A DNA stretch of 64,000 bases from Bradyrhizobium sp. AZCC 1610 (GCF_036924515.1 NZ_JAZHRR010000001.1:6791001-6855000); one strand, 5' to 3'; numbered from the stretch's first letter, positions 27,701-35,876 are shown. Made by a program: numbers and translations. The notes: generated by a model from the letters alone, not told the origin.

Positions 27701-28034
27701 CGCAGGCGGCCCGATAGGCGCGGATCACCTCCCACATGTCCTCTGGATCCAGGCGAGCCGAGAGCGCAGTCGAGCCCACCAGATCACAGAACATGACCGT
27801 GAGGTGGCGTCGCTCGGCATCGCGCTGAAGCGCCGGCTCAGCGACCAGTTCGCCTTGATTGAGTTCGGCGATCGCGCGCAGCATTTTACGTCGATGGCCG
27901 AGCAGGACACCGAGCCTGTCGAAGTCCTGGTCCGTCAGTTCGGGAAGGACACCAAGATCAATCCCGTTCTCGGCAAAACGCAGCGCGTATTGTCCAAGCC
28001 CAAGCTTCTCGAGCCAATCCGAAATCTGCTGCAT
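24708..28034 (-). CDS. SAM domain - adenylate/guanylate cyclase - AAA ATPase - TPR protein
   Basis: 1108 residues. Residues 1-60 form a SAM domain (MQQISDWLEKLGLGQYALRF...). Residues about 75-240 are a class III nucleotide cyclase domain: LTVMFCDLVGSTALSARLD, FVGDGILAYFGYP and the dimer Asn/Arg block in MVGDTPNVAARLQGLA. From about 285 an AAA_16-type ATPase follows (SGEAGIGKSRF Walker A; PVLIVCEDMHWAD Walker B), and residues from 650 are TPR-like helices. Such fusions make cAMP in response to unknown protein partners. GGTGGAG precedes the ATG at 28034; the frame continues upstream without coding character. Confidence 0.92.
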   Translation of the reverse strand: MQQISDWLEKLGLGQYALRFAENGIDLGVLPELTDQDFDRLGVLLGHRRKMLRAIAELNQGELVAEPALQRDAERRHLTVMFCDLVGSTALSARLDPEDMWEVIRAYRAACARVIATYDGSLARFVGDGILAYFGYPRAHEDDAERAVRAGLDIIAAVGPLETRAERVEVRIAIATGLVVVGDLISGGASEQQAMVGDTPNVAARLQGLAEPGAVVVAASTRELLGDLFTFRNLGLREVKGIFEPIAVWAVEGGAASESRFEAVRTARSIGFVGRKAEIEFALSRQQLAWQGQGQVMMISGEAGIGKSRFVATLSESLGLGAHRRVRYQCSPYHTNSALHPFIAQLERAAGIEPQDTIGQKLDKLEAMLALGTRQVANAAPLIAALLSIPTGERYPPLGLNPVQQRRQTFATLLDQLEGLARQQPVLIVCEDMHWADATTLELFDLAVDRVRGLPILALMTFRPEFEPPWAGLANVSLLRLDRLDRQDTRALVEQVTVGRHLPGEMMTQIIDRTDGIPLFVEELTKMVLESGLLVEDAGRYRLDSPLPPLAIPATLQDSLMARLDRLAPVKEVAQIGAAIGRDFSYRLLRSVAGRDDLTLCAALGQLEEAELLSRRGAPPEASYSFKHALVQEAAYESLLKSRRQLLHKHIGDVLRDQFPVIAETEPEVVAYHFTEAGLGVVAFEWWRKAGQQALKRSAYTEAIAHLGEAVAIADALPDEPGRSMNRLQLQIAYGRALRGSLGHSAPETVAAWKRARQFAADINDPVELAPIHSGLFNACLTHGEIAPMQELTEAVMGVARQRPESPVAAVVAHSTAGVTCWFGGDYLNARLHLERALVIYEAEPDPATFRASALDLPFVIKRFLALVLWPLGTIDRSRRLAAEAVRATADRPALSQANALVHKAVFDGLCGGMLQETETILALALAREHTMPLYIAAGSYLNGLAKWRAGDRTGGLSEMQRGWTLLHENDCYLCEPFWGMQVAVANAEAGQAESGLEILRQLISWTEQSGQHWLDAELHRSQGELLLRLDPPDVSMAEDAFRRALEIARTQRTKTFELRSAVGLARLYRANGRAAAIPEVLAPVLVDFDMERDLREIEEAETLLKRG

Positions 28035-28402
28035 GGCTCCACCGGAATATGTGGTTGACAGCAGGCCGCATGTTGGGCCACGGCGACGAAAACTTATCCC
28101 AATGTCCCTCAGATGGCACGCCTTGATGCAGCAATTCGACTGCGAATAACTCCCTATTTCTTGCGAGAGCGGTGCTCGGCTACAGCGCTCGCTACCAAGC
28201 AGCGCATGACATGATGACAACAACTGGATTTTGATGCGCGCGCGATTTGCAGCAAGCAGCGGTGCACAACCAGTGCGTAGGATGGGGTGTGCCGCACATT
28301 CACGCGGCGGTTCGTAGGATGGGTAGAGCGCAGCGAAACCCATCAACCATTGCGCGGAGGCGTGATGGGTATCGCTGCGCTCCACCCATCCTACACAGCG
28401 CA
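28035..28402. other. Intergenic region with repeat family 2 unit
   Basis: Between the cyclase gene and the VOC gene. Bases 28314-28394 are a full family 2 repeat (GTAGGATGGGTAGAGCGCAG ... CCCATCCTAC); a partial copy (GTAGGATGGGGTGTG) starts at 28277. The part next to the cyclase start (28035-28250) must hold its promoter, but I see no clear boxes. No gene is supported. Confidence 0.6.
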
Positions 28403-28816
28403 CTACCCCAGCAGCCCCTTCCCCGGCACATGATTGAGCTCGAGCCGGATGCCATCGGGATCTCCGAACAGGATCGAATAATATCCCGGCGCCCACTGAT
28501 CCTCGCGCGGCGCACGGATGATTTTTGCGCCGAGCGTCTGGAGAAAACCATGCAGCTCGTCGACGTCGGCGCGCTCGCGGGCGCGGAAGCAGAGGTGATG
28601 CAGGCCGACACGCTGCTGCTCGAATGCCGCGCCTTCATGCTCGGCTAACGGCGCACTGATGCCGACCGCGGTCCGGCCGCCGACGCAATAGTAGGTGGTC
28701 TCGGTATCGATCACCGGTTTCAGCCCGAGAAACGGCAGCAGCTTGCGATAAAACGCGCGGGAGCGCTCGTAATTCGAGGCGGTGAGAAAAATATGCGCGA
28801 TGCCGTTGACTTCCAT
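28403..28816 (-). CDS. VOC family protein (glyoxalase I-like)
   Basis: 137 residues, single VOC module pair. GIAHIFLTASNYERSRAFYRKLLPFLGL opens the first half; VGLHHLCFRARERADVDELHGFLQ the second; the end is YYSILFGDPDGIRLELNHVPG, with the metal His and Glu (H in GLHHL, E in RLELNH) visible. It may be a lyase, dioxygenase or resistance protein; substrate unknown. AGGGGAAG lies before the ATG at 28816, which overlaps nothing; the longer frame would read antisense through the nuclease gene. Confidence 0.88.
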   Translation of the reverse strand: MEVNGIAHIFLTASNYERSRAFYRKLLPFLGLKPVIDTETTYYCVGGRTAVGISAPLAEHEGAAFEQQRVGLHHLCFRARERADVDELHGFLQTLGAKIIRAPREDQWAPGYYSILFGDPDGIRLELNHVPGKGLLG

Positions 28817-28898
28817 TGTCTTCCCCTGCGTGGCAATCTCAGGTAGTAACGTCGTTGCTATCGAGCATACAGGAACAAGCGGGATGGAGAGCAGCGCT

Positions 28899-29687
28899 AT
28901 GACCCGTCCGGCATTGCGTGGCAACGCGGCGCTCCCGGCATGCGCCGCGTCACTTCTCGTGCTGGCGTCCGTTGGACCGGCCGATGCCGCCGATTGCGCG
29001 CTCGAGCCGCAGGGCGAAGGACGTGTCGCCGCCGTGATCGATGCGCGCAGCTTTCGCCTCGAAGACGGCCGCGAGGTCCGGCTCGCCGGCATCGAGCGCG
29101 GTGGAACCGACGGGGCCAGCGGCAGAGCCGCATTGTCCGCGATCGCCGGCGGCCGCGACGTGACGCTGCATGGCGAGGACGACACGCCGGATCGCTATGG
29201 CCGCCAGGGCGCCTTTGTGTTCGCGACAGGCTCGGAACACTCGGTGCAAAGCGAGCTGCTGCGCCGCGGCGAGGCGCTGTTTTCGGCCGATACAGCCGAC
29301 AAAAATTGCGCTGCAGCACTGGCCGCCGCCGAGGGCGCGGCACGCGATGCCAAATTGGGCATTTGGGCTGAAACCTCGGCCATAAAAAACACAGAAAGTC
29401 CGGGCGATATTCTGGCAGCGATTGGGCAGTTTACGGTGGTCGAGGGCAGAGTTCTGTCCGTTCGGCAGGCAGGGGCAATGATCTACCTGAATTTCGGGCG
29501 GAACTGGACACGGGACTTTGCTGCGACTATTTCAAGGCGCATCGTTCCGGTGTTCGAGAACGCCAGCCTTGGACCTAAATCGCTCGAAAATCGACGGATT
29601 CGTGTCCGCGGCATTGTCTCGTCGCGGGGAGGACCACGGATCGAACTGTTCCGGGTGGGGCAGATTGAGGTGCTGGGCGGGAAATAA
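28899..29687 (+). CDS. Secreted thermonuclease-like (SNase domain) protein
   Basis: 262 residues. Signal region ALPACAASLLVLASVGPADAAD, then an OB-fold SNase domain: GRVAAVIDARSFRLEDGREVRLAGIER, DRYGRQGAFVF and LLRRGEALFSA. In micrococcal nuclease the active site uses Arg35, Glu43 and Arg87; here the segment VRLAGIER keeps an Arg and a Glu but lacks the usual Asp/Pro-Glu that follows, so activity is uncertain. GGAGAG before the ATG at 28899 favours it over the ATG at 28884. The M48 gene starts within four bases, so the pair is probably one transcript. Confidence 0.82.
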   Translation: MTRPALRGNAALPACAASLLVLASVGPADAADCALEPQGEGRVAAVIDARSFRLEDGREVRLAGIERGGTDGASGRAALSAIAGGRDVTLHGEDDTPDRYGRQGAFVFATGSEHSVQSELLRRGEALFSADTADKNCAAALAAAEGAARDAKLGIWAETSAIKNTESPGDILAAIGQFTVVEGRVLSVRQAGAMIYLNFGRNWTRDFAATISRRIVPVFENASLGPKSLENRRIRVRGIVSSRGGPRIELFRVGQIEVLGGK

Positions 29688-29690
29688 CGC

Positions 29691-31274
29691 TTGATCCGAG
29701 GGCTGGGCACCGGTTTTCGTTTGGATCACGCGCAAAAAAGGGATGAGATCGACGATCCCGGTCGGATCGTGGGTCCAGTGGCTGATTTGACGCATCGTGC
29801 AGAACGGCGCGAAGGAAACAGGGGCTGCAACCTTCTGGCTGCGCCGGCGCTGCTGTGCGCCGCGCTCACGCTTTCTTCCTGTGGAAATCTCGGAAAACTC
29901 GAAACCGCCGCGCCGACGGTGGCGGCGCCGAAGCCGAGCCGCGCCGTCGCGCAAACGCCCGCCAGCGAGCGCGAACATGAGCGCATTCTCGCCTCCTATG
30001 GCGGCGCCTATGACGACCCGAAACTCGCGACCCTGATCGGCAAGACCGTCGACCGGCTGGTCGCGGCCTCCGACCGTCCCGAGCAGGCCTACCGGGTGAC
30101 CATCCTCAATTCCGGCGCGGTCAACGCCTTCGCGCTGCCGACCGGCCAGCTCTATGTGACGCGCGGCCTGGTGGCGCTCGCCAGCGACACCTCCGAGTTG
30201 TCCTCGGTGCTGAGCCACGAGATGGCGCATGTCATCGCAAAACACGCCTCGATCCGGGAAGACCAGGCGCGGCAGGCTGCGGTGGTGACCCGTGTCGTCA
30301 CCGACATGAGCAACGATCCCGATCTGACGGCGCTGGCGCTGGCGAAAACGAAACTGACGATGGCGAGCTTCTCGCGCGCACAGGAATTCGAGGCCGACGG
30401 CATCGGCGTCGGCATTGCGGCCCGTGCCCGGTTCGATCCCTATGGCGCGGCACGCTTCCTCGCCGCCATGGAGCGCAATGCGGCGATGAAGGCGGGCAAG
30501 ACCTCGCTCGATCCCCGCGCGCAGGATTTCCTGTCCTCGCATCCGGCGACGCCCGAACGCGTGCAGAACGCGCAGGCCAGCGCCCGGCAATACTCCTCGC
30601 CGCAGAGCGCCGAGCGCGACCGCGAGACCTATCTCGCCGCGATCGACAACATCGTTTATGGCGAGGACCCCAGCGAAGGTTTTGTGCGCGGCCGGCGCTT
30701 CCTGCATCCGAAGCTCGGCTTCACCTTCGCTGCGCCCGATACCTTCACGCTGGATAACACCGCGCAGGCCGTGATCGGCGTGCGCGAGGGCGGCACGCAG
30801 GCGATGCGCTTCGACGTGGTGCGCGTGCCGGCCGAACAGTCGCTCTCCGATTATCTCAATTCCGGCTGGATGGAAGGCGTTGACAAGGGCTCGACCGAAG
30901 ACCTCATGATCAACGGTTTCCCGGTGGCGGCAGCCTCGGCGAATGGCGATCAGTGGCAGTTCAAGGTCTATGCGCTGCGCTACGGCAGCGACGTCTACCG
31001 CTTCATCTTCGCCGCCAAGCAGCGCAACACCGAGAGCGAGCGCAATGCGCGCGAGACCGTCAATTCGTTCCGCCGCCTGACGCTGGAAGAAATCCAGGCC
31101 GCGCGTCCCTTGCGCATCAAGGTCATCACCGTGCAGCCCGGCGATACCGTAGAATCCCTCGCCCACCGCATGACCGGTGTCGATCGCCCCGCCGAGCGCT
31201 TCCGCATCCTCAACGGCCTCGACCAGCACGCGCAGATCAAGCCGCGCGATCGCGTGAAGATCGTGGTGGATTGA
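29691..31274 (+). CDS. M48-family metalloprotease, lipoprotein, with C-terminal LysM-like domain
   Basis: Up to 527 residues. The lipobox LSSCGN follows a hydrophobic stretch (LLAAPALLCAALT), so the mature protein is membrane-anchored in the periplasm. HEMAH (about residue 175) and EFEAD (about 230) give the zinc ligands and catalytic Glu of M48, BepA/LoiP-like. The last 50 residues (VQPGDTVESLAHRM...FRILNGLDQHAQIKPRDRVKIV) match a LysM domain, suited to cell-wall binding. The start is uncertain: the frame opens at a TTG at 29691, but GTG codons at 29769 or 29778 would give a more normal signal length. Confidence 0.88.
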   Translation: MIRGLGTGFRLDHAQKRDEIDDPGRIVGPVADLTHRAERREGNRGCNLLAAPALLCAALTLSSCGNLGKLETAAPTVAAPKPSRAVAQTPASEREHERILASYGGAYDDPKLATLIGKTVDRLVAASDRPEQAYRVTILNSGAVNAFALPTGQLYVTRGLVALASDTSELSSVLSHEMAHVIAKHASIREDQARQAAVVTRVVTDMSNDPDLTALALAKTKLTMASFSRAQEFEADGIGVGIAARARFDPYGAARFLAAMERNAAMKAGKTSLDPRAQDFLSSHPATPERVQNAQASARQYSSPQSAERDRETYLAAIDNIVYGEDPSEGFVRGRRFLHPKLGFTFAAPDTFTLDNTAQAVIGVREGGTQAMRFDVVRVPAEQSLSDYLNSGWMEGVDKGSTEDLMINGFPVAAASANGDQWQFKVYALRYGSDVYRFIFAAKQRNTESERNARETVNSFRRLTLEEIQAARPLRIKVITVQPGDTVESLAHRMTGVDRPAERFRILNGLDQHAQIKPRDRVKIVVD

Positions 31275-31320
31275 CGCGCGGGCACTCGCAAACGCAATCG
31301 CTGGCCTGGAGCTTCCCAAA

Positions 31321-32331
31321 CTACGGTTGCTTCCGAAGCTGCTGCGCCTGACCTCTCAGCGTCTCCGAAGGACTTTCCCCAAAATACGTGCGGTACGTGA
31401 TCGAGAACCGGCCCATGTGGGTGAACCCCGCGCTCATGGCAATCTCGGTGACATTCGCTTCCGGATCGGCCCGCAGCAGGGCCTGACGAACTTGCCTCAA
31501 GCGGGCGTTCCGCAGGTAGCGCATCGGCGAGACGCCCTTGAAATCCCTGAAGTGCATAAAGAGCGTCCGGCCCGCAACCCCGGTCGCCGTAACGAGGTCG
31601 GCCACTGTGACTGCCTGATCGAGATGAGCTTCGATGTAGTCGACCGCGCGCCTTACGTCACGCGGCGCAATCGGCCTCTCGAGGCGTCGCAGCGCGTTGC
31701 TGTAATTGTGCGGATGCGACAGCAGCAGTGCGGTAATAATGAACTGCTCGAACTGGCTCATCGTCGTCGAGCTCCAGAGCACCGATCCCGCCTGTTCCAG
31801 GTCCGCGACGGCCATCAGCACGTAGCGTGCCAGGCTGCGGCCGTACCCCGTAGCGAGGTCGATGGTGGGCGCAAAGTCGAGGGGAGCGGTTGGTGGCTCG
31901 CCGAGTAGGACGGCAAGCTGACCTGTAAGGCTGGATTTGGTCAAAGACAGTTGGATGCGGCTGCTATCGGCCTCCGATACCAGCCGACATCTCTCGCGCG
32001 TCGGCGAGATGATCGTGGCAAGGTTCGGATTGCAAACGACGTTGTCACGGCCAATGGTGGCTTCAAGCTGCCCGCGAAGCGGCAGGTGGATCCAGGTGTC
32101 GGTGCGGGCAGGGCTCGGAGACAGGACAACCGATGCGCCGCCGTATTGCACGTAACCCACGTAGAGGCCCGGCATGTAAACGCCGTTGAGGCGCGCATCG
32201 AGCTGGCGGGCCTGCCGCCCTGCGATGTCGAAGCGGTAGCCTTTCGCGCGCAGGAATGCACCGGTCTCTTCCACATTGCGGCTGCGGAAGATGGGCAACT
32301 GCTCCAGAAGCGGCGCTGTGCCAGGCTGCAT
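31321..32331 (-). CDS. AraC family transcriptional regulator
   Basis: 336 residues. The C-terminal double HTH reads VTVADLVTATGVAGRTLFMHFRDFKGVSPMRYLRNARLRQVRQALLR and VTEIAMSAGFTHMGRFSITYRTYFGESPSETLRG. The N-terminal part fits the cupin-like AraC-binding-like domain 2 group found with oxygenase and hydrolase operons. GGAGG before the ATG at 32331 fixes the start. It is divergent from the MBL hydrolase gene, a likely target. Confidence 0.9.
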   Translation of the reverse strand: MQPGTAPLLEQLPIFRSRNVEETGAFLRAKGYRFDIAGRQARQLDARLNGVYMPGLYVGYVQYGGASVVLSPSPARTDTWIHLPLRGQLEATIGRDNVVCNPNLATIISPTRERCRLVSEADSSRIQLSLTKSSLTGQLAVLLGEPPTAPLDFAPTIDLATGYGRSLARYVLMAVADLEQAGSVLWSSTTMSQFEQFIITALLLSHPHNYSNALRRLERPIAPRDVRRAVDYIEAHLDQAVTVADLVTATGVAGRTLFMHFRDFKGVSPMRYLRNARLRQVRQALLRADPEANVTEIAMSAGFTHMGRFSITYRTYFGESPSETLRGQAQQLRKQP

Positions 32332-32570
32332 GCTCGCCTCCGTGTTGATCGAGCATACCACGCATCCGAGCCATGGGCACCGGGGCCGGGAATGTTCCGA
32401 TCATTCTTGCAGTTTCTGGATAATGATCGTCGGTTCCCGGAAGCGATTTACGCGCTTTCCGGATAGAACCTCGCGGCACTCGGATATCCAGCACCAAATG
32501 CGCCAGTTAGGCTTCGCGCCCAACGGGGCGGTGCCTATCGATAGGGGGGTCCATCAAGGAAGGAAGCGTC

Positions 32571-33536
32571 GTGACTGCAGGGCATATTCACAGAATAGCT
32601 CGTCGCCAATTTCTGGGTGAATCGGCTGCAGCGGCTCTGGCCGCAGCTGCGTGCGTGTCTTCGCTGCGACCGGCAAGAGCAGCCGTCCACGCGGTACCGG
32701 TCCACAAATCAGGCAGCCTCGAGACTCTGGTCGTAAGCGACGGCCATTTCTTCCTTCCAGTGGGCTTCCTCGCGACGCCGGACTCTCCGCCCGCCGAGCG
32801 CGAAGCTGCCCTGAACGCAACCGGACAAACCGCCGACCAGCTCCAGCTCGTGAACACTGTCGCGGTGATCCGTAGCCGGTCCGATGTGGTCCTGGTCGAC
32901 ACGGGCACCGGCCCGCGCCACCAGTCCACGGCGGGAAAGCTTGCGGAGAACCTCAAAGCTGCCGGCATTCCACCTGCGGCCGTGACCAAGATCGTCCTGA
33001 CCCACGGCCATCCCGACCACCTGTGGGGCGTCCTCGACGCGCATGACAACCCGATCTATCCGAATGCGAGCTATCTCGTTTCGGCCGTCGAATGGAATCT
33101 TTGGGCCGACCCGGATGTGATGCGAAGGTTGCCGGCAGTCTTAGCAACCAACGATCGCATCATCAATGGCGCCAAGAACCATTTCTCGCACGCCAGAGAC
33201 AAGATGAGGACGGTACGGGATGGCGATGAGATTGTCAGCGGCGTGCAGGTCATCGATACGCCAGGGCATACCCAGGGCCACATCTCGGTCGAAATCGCCG
33301 GTGGCGATGGTCTCGTCGTCGTTGCGGACGCGCTTACGCACGCTGTGATCTCATTCCAGCATCCGTCGTGGCCGGTGCCCGTCGACCATGAGCCCGATCG
33401 CGGCATCTCGACCCGCCTACGCCTGCTTGATCGACTCGTCATTGACAAGCGCCGGCTGATCGGCGCTCACCTGCCGTTCCCTGGCACCGGCTTCGTCGAG
33501 CGCAAGGATGGCGCCTATCGCTTCGTTCCGACTTGA
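32571..33536 (+). CDS. Exported MBL-fold metallo-hydrolase
   Basis: 321 residues from a GTG. A twin-arginine signal (IARRQFLGESAAAALAAAACVSSLRPARA) sends it folded to the periplasm. The zinc motif THGHPDH (HxHxDH, about residue 145) is intact; the next ligands are in DTPGHTQGH and DALTHAV. Related enzymes include lactonases, quorum-quenching AHL hydrolases and penicillinase-like proteins; the substrate is open. It is divergent from the AraC gene and followed by the broken DUF1326 gene. Confidence 0.9.
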   Translation: MTAGHIHRIARRQFLGESAAAALAAAACVSSLRPARAAVHAVPVHKSGSLETLVVSDGHFFLPVGFLATPDSPPAEREAALNATGQTADQLQLVNTVAVIRSRSDVVLVDTGTGPRHQSTAGKLAENLKAAGIPPAAVTKIVLTHGHPDHLWGVLDAHDNPIYPNASYLVSAVEWNLWADPDVMRRLPAVLATNDRIINGAKNHFSHARDKMRTVRDGDEIVSGVQVIDTPGHTQGHISVEIAGGDGLVVVADALTHAVISFQHPSWPVPVDHEPDRGISTRLRLLDRLVIDKRRLIGAHLPFPGTGFVERKDGAYRFVPT

Positions 33537-33587
33537 AGCTCGCGAAAAGTCGAGTTGAGCGTCATCGCTTTCGGGAGGCGCAGTGAT

Positions 33588-34278
33588 ATGGCTGATCAAT
33601 GGCTATTCAAGAGCGAGACTTATGATAACTGCAATTGCGCTATGAATTGTGGTTGCCAGTTCAACCTGCCGAGTACTCACGGCTATTGTCAGTCGGCCTT
33701 CGTCGGCACCATCGTTGAAGGCCACTTCAACGATACGCCGCTCTCAGGTTTGAACTGGGCGGCACTGTACAAGTGGCCCGGCGAAATCAAGGACGGAAAC
33801 GGCCGGCGCCAGATCGTTATCGACGAGCGTGGGGATGAAGCTCAACGAATCGCGCTTGAAACGATCATCTCAGGCGAGGCATGCGAACCATTGAGCAATC
33901 TTTTCGCCGTATTCGCGTCCACATGCTCGGAATTTTGCGAGACGTTGTTCCTACCGATTGACTTCGATGCAGACTTGGAACTCAGAACCGCAAGGGTAGA
34001 GATACCCGGCCATCATGCGGAGCACCGGCAGGCCGAAGATCAACGAATTTACTGGTCAACCATTCCACATTGCGCTGGCGCGTCCTAGTGGCAGTTTCGA
34101 GTTTACTTACGCAGAAATCGGGCTAGGTGCCACGTCGGTCACAGGTGACATGGAAATGGCGTTCGAAGATTCATGGGCACACTTTTGTGTTCACCACTTC
34201 AATCAGGATGGCTTGGTCAGGGAAAGATCAAGGCTCACGACATGGCTAGGGCACATGACCTCGCGTTCCCGTGAATGA
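33588..34278 (+). pseudogene. DUF1326 protein gene with a one-base frameshift
   Basis: The first part (MADQWLFKSETYDNCNC, then AMNCGCQFNLPSTHGYCQSAF) carries the Cys-rich N-terminus of DUF1326 proteins. It goes out of frame near 34010: dropping one C in CCCGGCCATC restores IPGIMRSTGRPKINEFTGQPFHIALARPSGSFEFTYAEIGLG and the rest to 34278. The whole would be about 229 residues. The Cys cluster suggests metal binding, unproven in the family. GGGAGG precedes the ATG. Confidence 0.8.
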
Positions 34279-34636
34279 CGCCAAGCGTTACCGTTCTGAA
34301 AGCATGTTTCCGGAGACGTCTTTGAACGTGAGTGGGCTCACTCGCTAGCGGGCTCACTCGCTCGAGAGTCTGTAATGGGTCTTTCGCGATGGCGTCTAGC
34401 TAGCTTTGCGAGCGCAAGCGAATTGTCCGCCGTAGCCCACCGGGCGAAGGCGCAAGCAATCCCAAGGCTACGCAACAAGGCTACGCAAACAGTGTGGATT
34501 GCTTCGTCGCTTACGCTCCCTTGCGCAAACGCTTCGCGTTTGTCGCAGGCAATGACGCGGAGAGAGCGACACATTCACCGCGTCGTCCCGGCCGTGAGCA
34601 GGGACGACATGTTGAGAAAGTTCGTACGATCTAAAT
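34279..34636. other. Intergenic region with repeat family 3 fragments
   Basis: Bases 34455-34558 hold parts of repeat family 3 (AAGCAATCCCAAGGCTACGC, then TGGATTGCTTCGTCGCTTACGCTCCCTTGCGC to GGCAATGACGCGG). Upstream, 34330-34366 has a short direct repeat of GGGCTCACTCGCT. No gene is supported. The region lies at the 3' ends of two convergent genes. Confidence 0.6.
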
Positions 34637-34999
34637 CTACTCGATGGTTACACGCGCGCGCCACCGCGATTCGAAACTATTGTCGTCATCGAGCATCCGC
34701 GCCTGTGCATCCATAGGCTCGCTGCGTTTCTCTGTGAACATGCTTACGGGCGCCGCCTCCGCCTTGGCTTGCGCGGGCGCCGCTGCCGGCCACTTCAGCA
34801 AAGATTTCGAGATCACGGTCTTGCCGGCGTACCAGCATTTTCGCCCGTCGATCAGGCGCCAGGACCAATGCCCATGCACCTTTGACGGCGTAGCACTGCA
34901 TTCCTTGATCTGCGCCTTGGCCTGCGCGGTCGGCATGCAAATCGGTACGAGCGCGGCAATGCAAGCGGCGAAAAAGATAAGCCGAATCTGCATCTTCAT
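34637..34999 (-). CDS. Small secreted protein, tandem paralogue A
   Basis: 120 residues: signal peptide MKMQIRLIFFAACIAALVPICMPTAQA, then a conserved core with HGHWSWRLIDGRKCWYAGKTVISKSLLKWP and a variable, Ala-rich tail ending DDDNSFESRWRARVTIE. The core is nearly identical to that of the neighbour at 35208, indicating duplication. I do not recognise a named family; a Trp/Cys-rich secreted domain of this sort is common among Bradyrhizobium hypothetical proteins. Confidence 0.75.
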   Translation of the reverse strand: MKMQIRLIFFAACIAALVPICMPTAQAKAQIKECSATPSKVHGHWSWRLIDGRKCWYAGKTVISKSLLKWPAAAPAQAKAEAAPVSMFTEKRSEPMDAQARMLDDDNSFESRWRARVTIE

Positions 35000-35207
35000 C
35001 GGTCACTCCCCCTGCGGTTAGTTGAGCGCGGGAGCAACTTCGCCCTGTATTCTGGTCATAAAAGGTCGAAAATCTGGCTGAATTCCACGTCAAAGCCCTC
35101 AAAACGCCATCTGGGATGATCTCCGGTGGCTCCATCAAAGGGCGCGGACACTGCCCGCCGGACGCTCGCATTCGCCGACTTACTTTCCTGCGGCTTCGTG
35201 ACCAAGC

Positions 35208-35567
35208 CTAGTCGGTGATAGCCCGCGCGCGCCACCGCACTTCGAAACTGTTGGCGTAGTCGAGCAGCCGCGCTTGCGCGTCCAGTGGATCGCTGCGCTT
35301 CTCCGTGGCGACGGTTACTGGTACTGGCGCTGTATCGGCTTTCGCTTGCACCGACGCCTTCGCGGGCCACTGCAACAGCGATTTCGAGATCATGGTCTTG
35401 CCGGCGTACCAGCATTTTCGTCCATCGATCAGGCGCCAGGACCAATACCCTTGCGCACTCGATGGCCGAGCGACACTGCATTCCATGGCCTTCGCATTTG
35501 CCACGCCGGTTGGCATGAGCGCAGCGATACAAGCGGCGAAAAAGACCAGCAGAATTTGCGTCTTCAT
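35208..35567 (-). CDS. Small secreted protein, tandem paralogue B
   Basis: 119 residues: signal MKTQILLVFFAACIAALMPTGVANA, core QGYWSWRLIDGRKCWYAGKTMISKSLLQWP, tail YANSFEVRWRARAITD. Nearly the same architecture as paralogue A. AGGGGG precedes the ATG at 35567; an upstream in-frame start at 35588 is less likely. The upstream sequences of both genes also match (GGTCACAAATGGCCGAAAATTTGGC here, GGTCATAAAAGGTCGAAAATCTGGC for A), so the duplication included the promoter. Confidence 0.75.
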   Translation of the reverse strand: MKTQILLVFFAACIAALMPTGVANAKAMECSVARPSSAQGYWSWRLIDGRKCWYAGKTMISKSLLQWPAKASVQAKADTAPVPVTVATEKRSDPLDAQARLLDYANSFEVRWRARAITD

Positions 35568-35756
35568 CGAACACCCCCTGCGGTTCAATTAGATGTGGAC
35601 AGAAGCCTCACTTTTAAATTTGGTCACAAATGGCCGAAAATTTGGCCACATTCCGGGCGAACTGCCGCGCGATGGGTTGAGGTGAGGCGGTAACCATCTA
35701 TTATTTCGAGTGCAGGCGAATTGTTCGCCGTCCGACTGCGTCAAGCGACACCGAGA

Positions 35757-35876
35757 TCAGGAGCAGATCCAGATGATCGCGACCGCGATCGGCAAGCCCA
35801 AACCAAATGCGCTGAGCGTAGCCAGGGCGAACTCGGAGAGCAGATTTGCTTGGGGTCGTACATCAGGTAACGACAT
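35757..35876 (-). CDS. 39-residue single-span membrane protein
   Basis: A short frame with AAGGAG seven bases before the ATG. It encodes MSLPDVRPQANLLSEF, then ALATLSAFGLGLPIAVAIIWICS, a hydrophobic segment of about 22 residues reaching the C-terminus. The strong ribosome-binding site and clear membrane segment argue for a real small gene. Function unknown. It lies apart from its neighbours. Confidence 0.6.
   Translation of the reverse strand: MSLPDVRPQANLLSEFALATLSAFGLGLPIAVAIIWICS

Noticed and set aside
29532..31319. Open frame of about 595 codons on the minus strand
   Set aside because: It is antisense to the M48 protease gene, whose HExxH and other motifs are clear. Long antisense frames are expected in GC-rich DNA.
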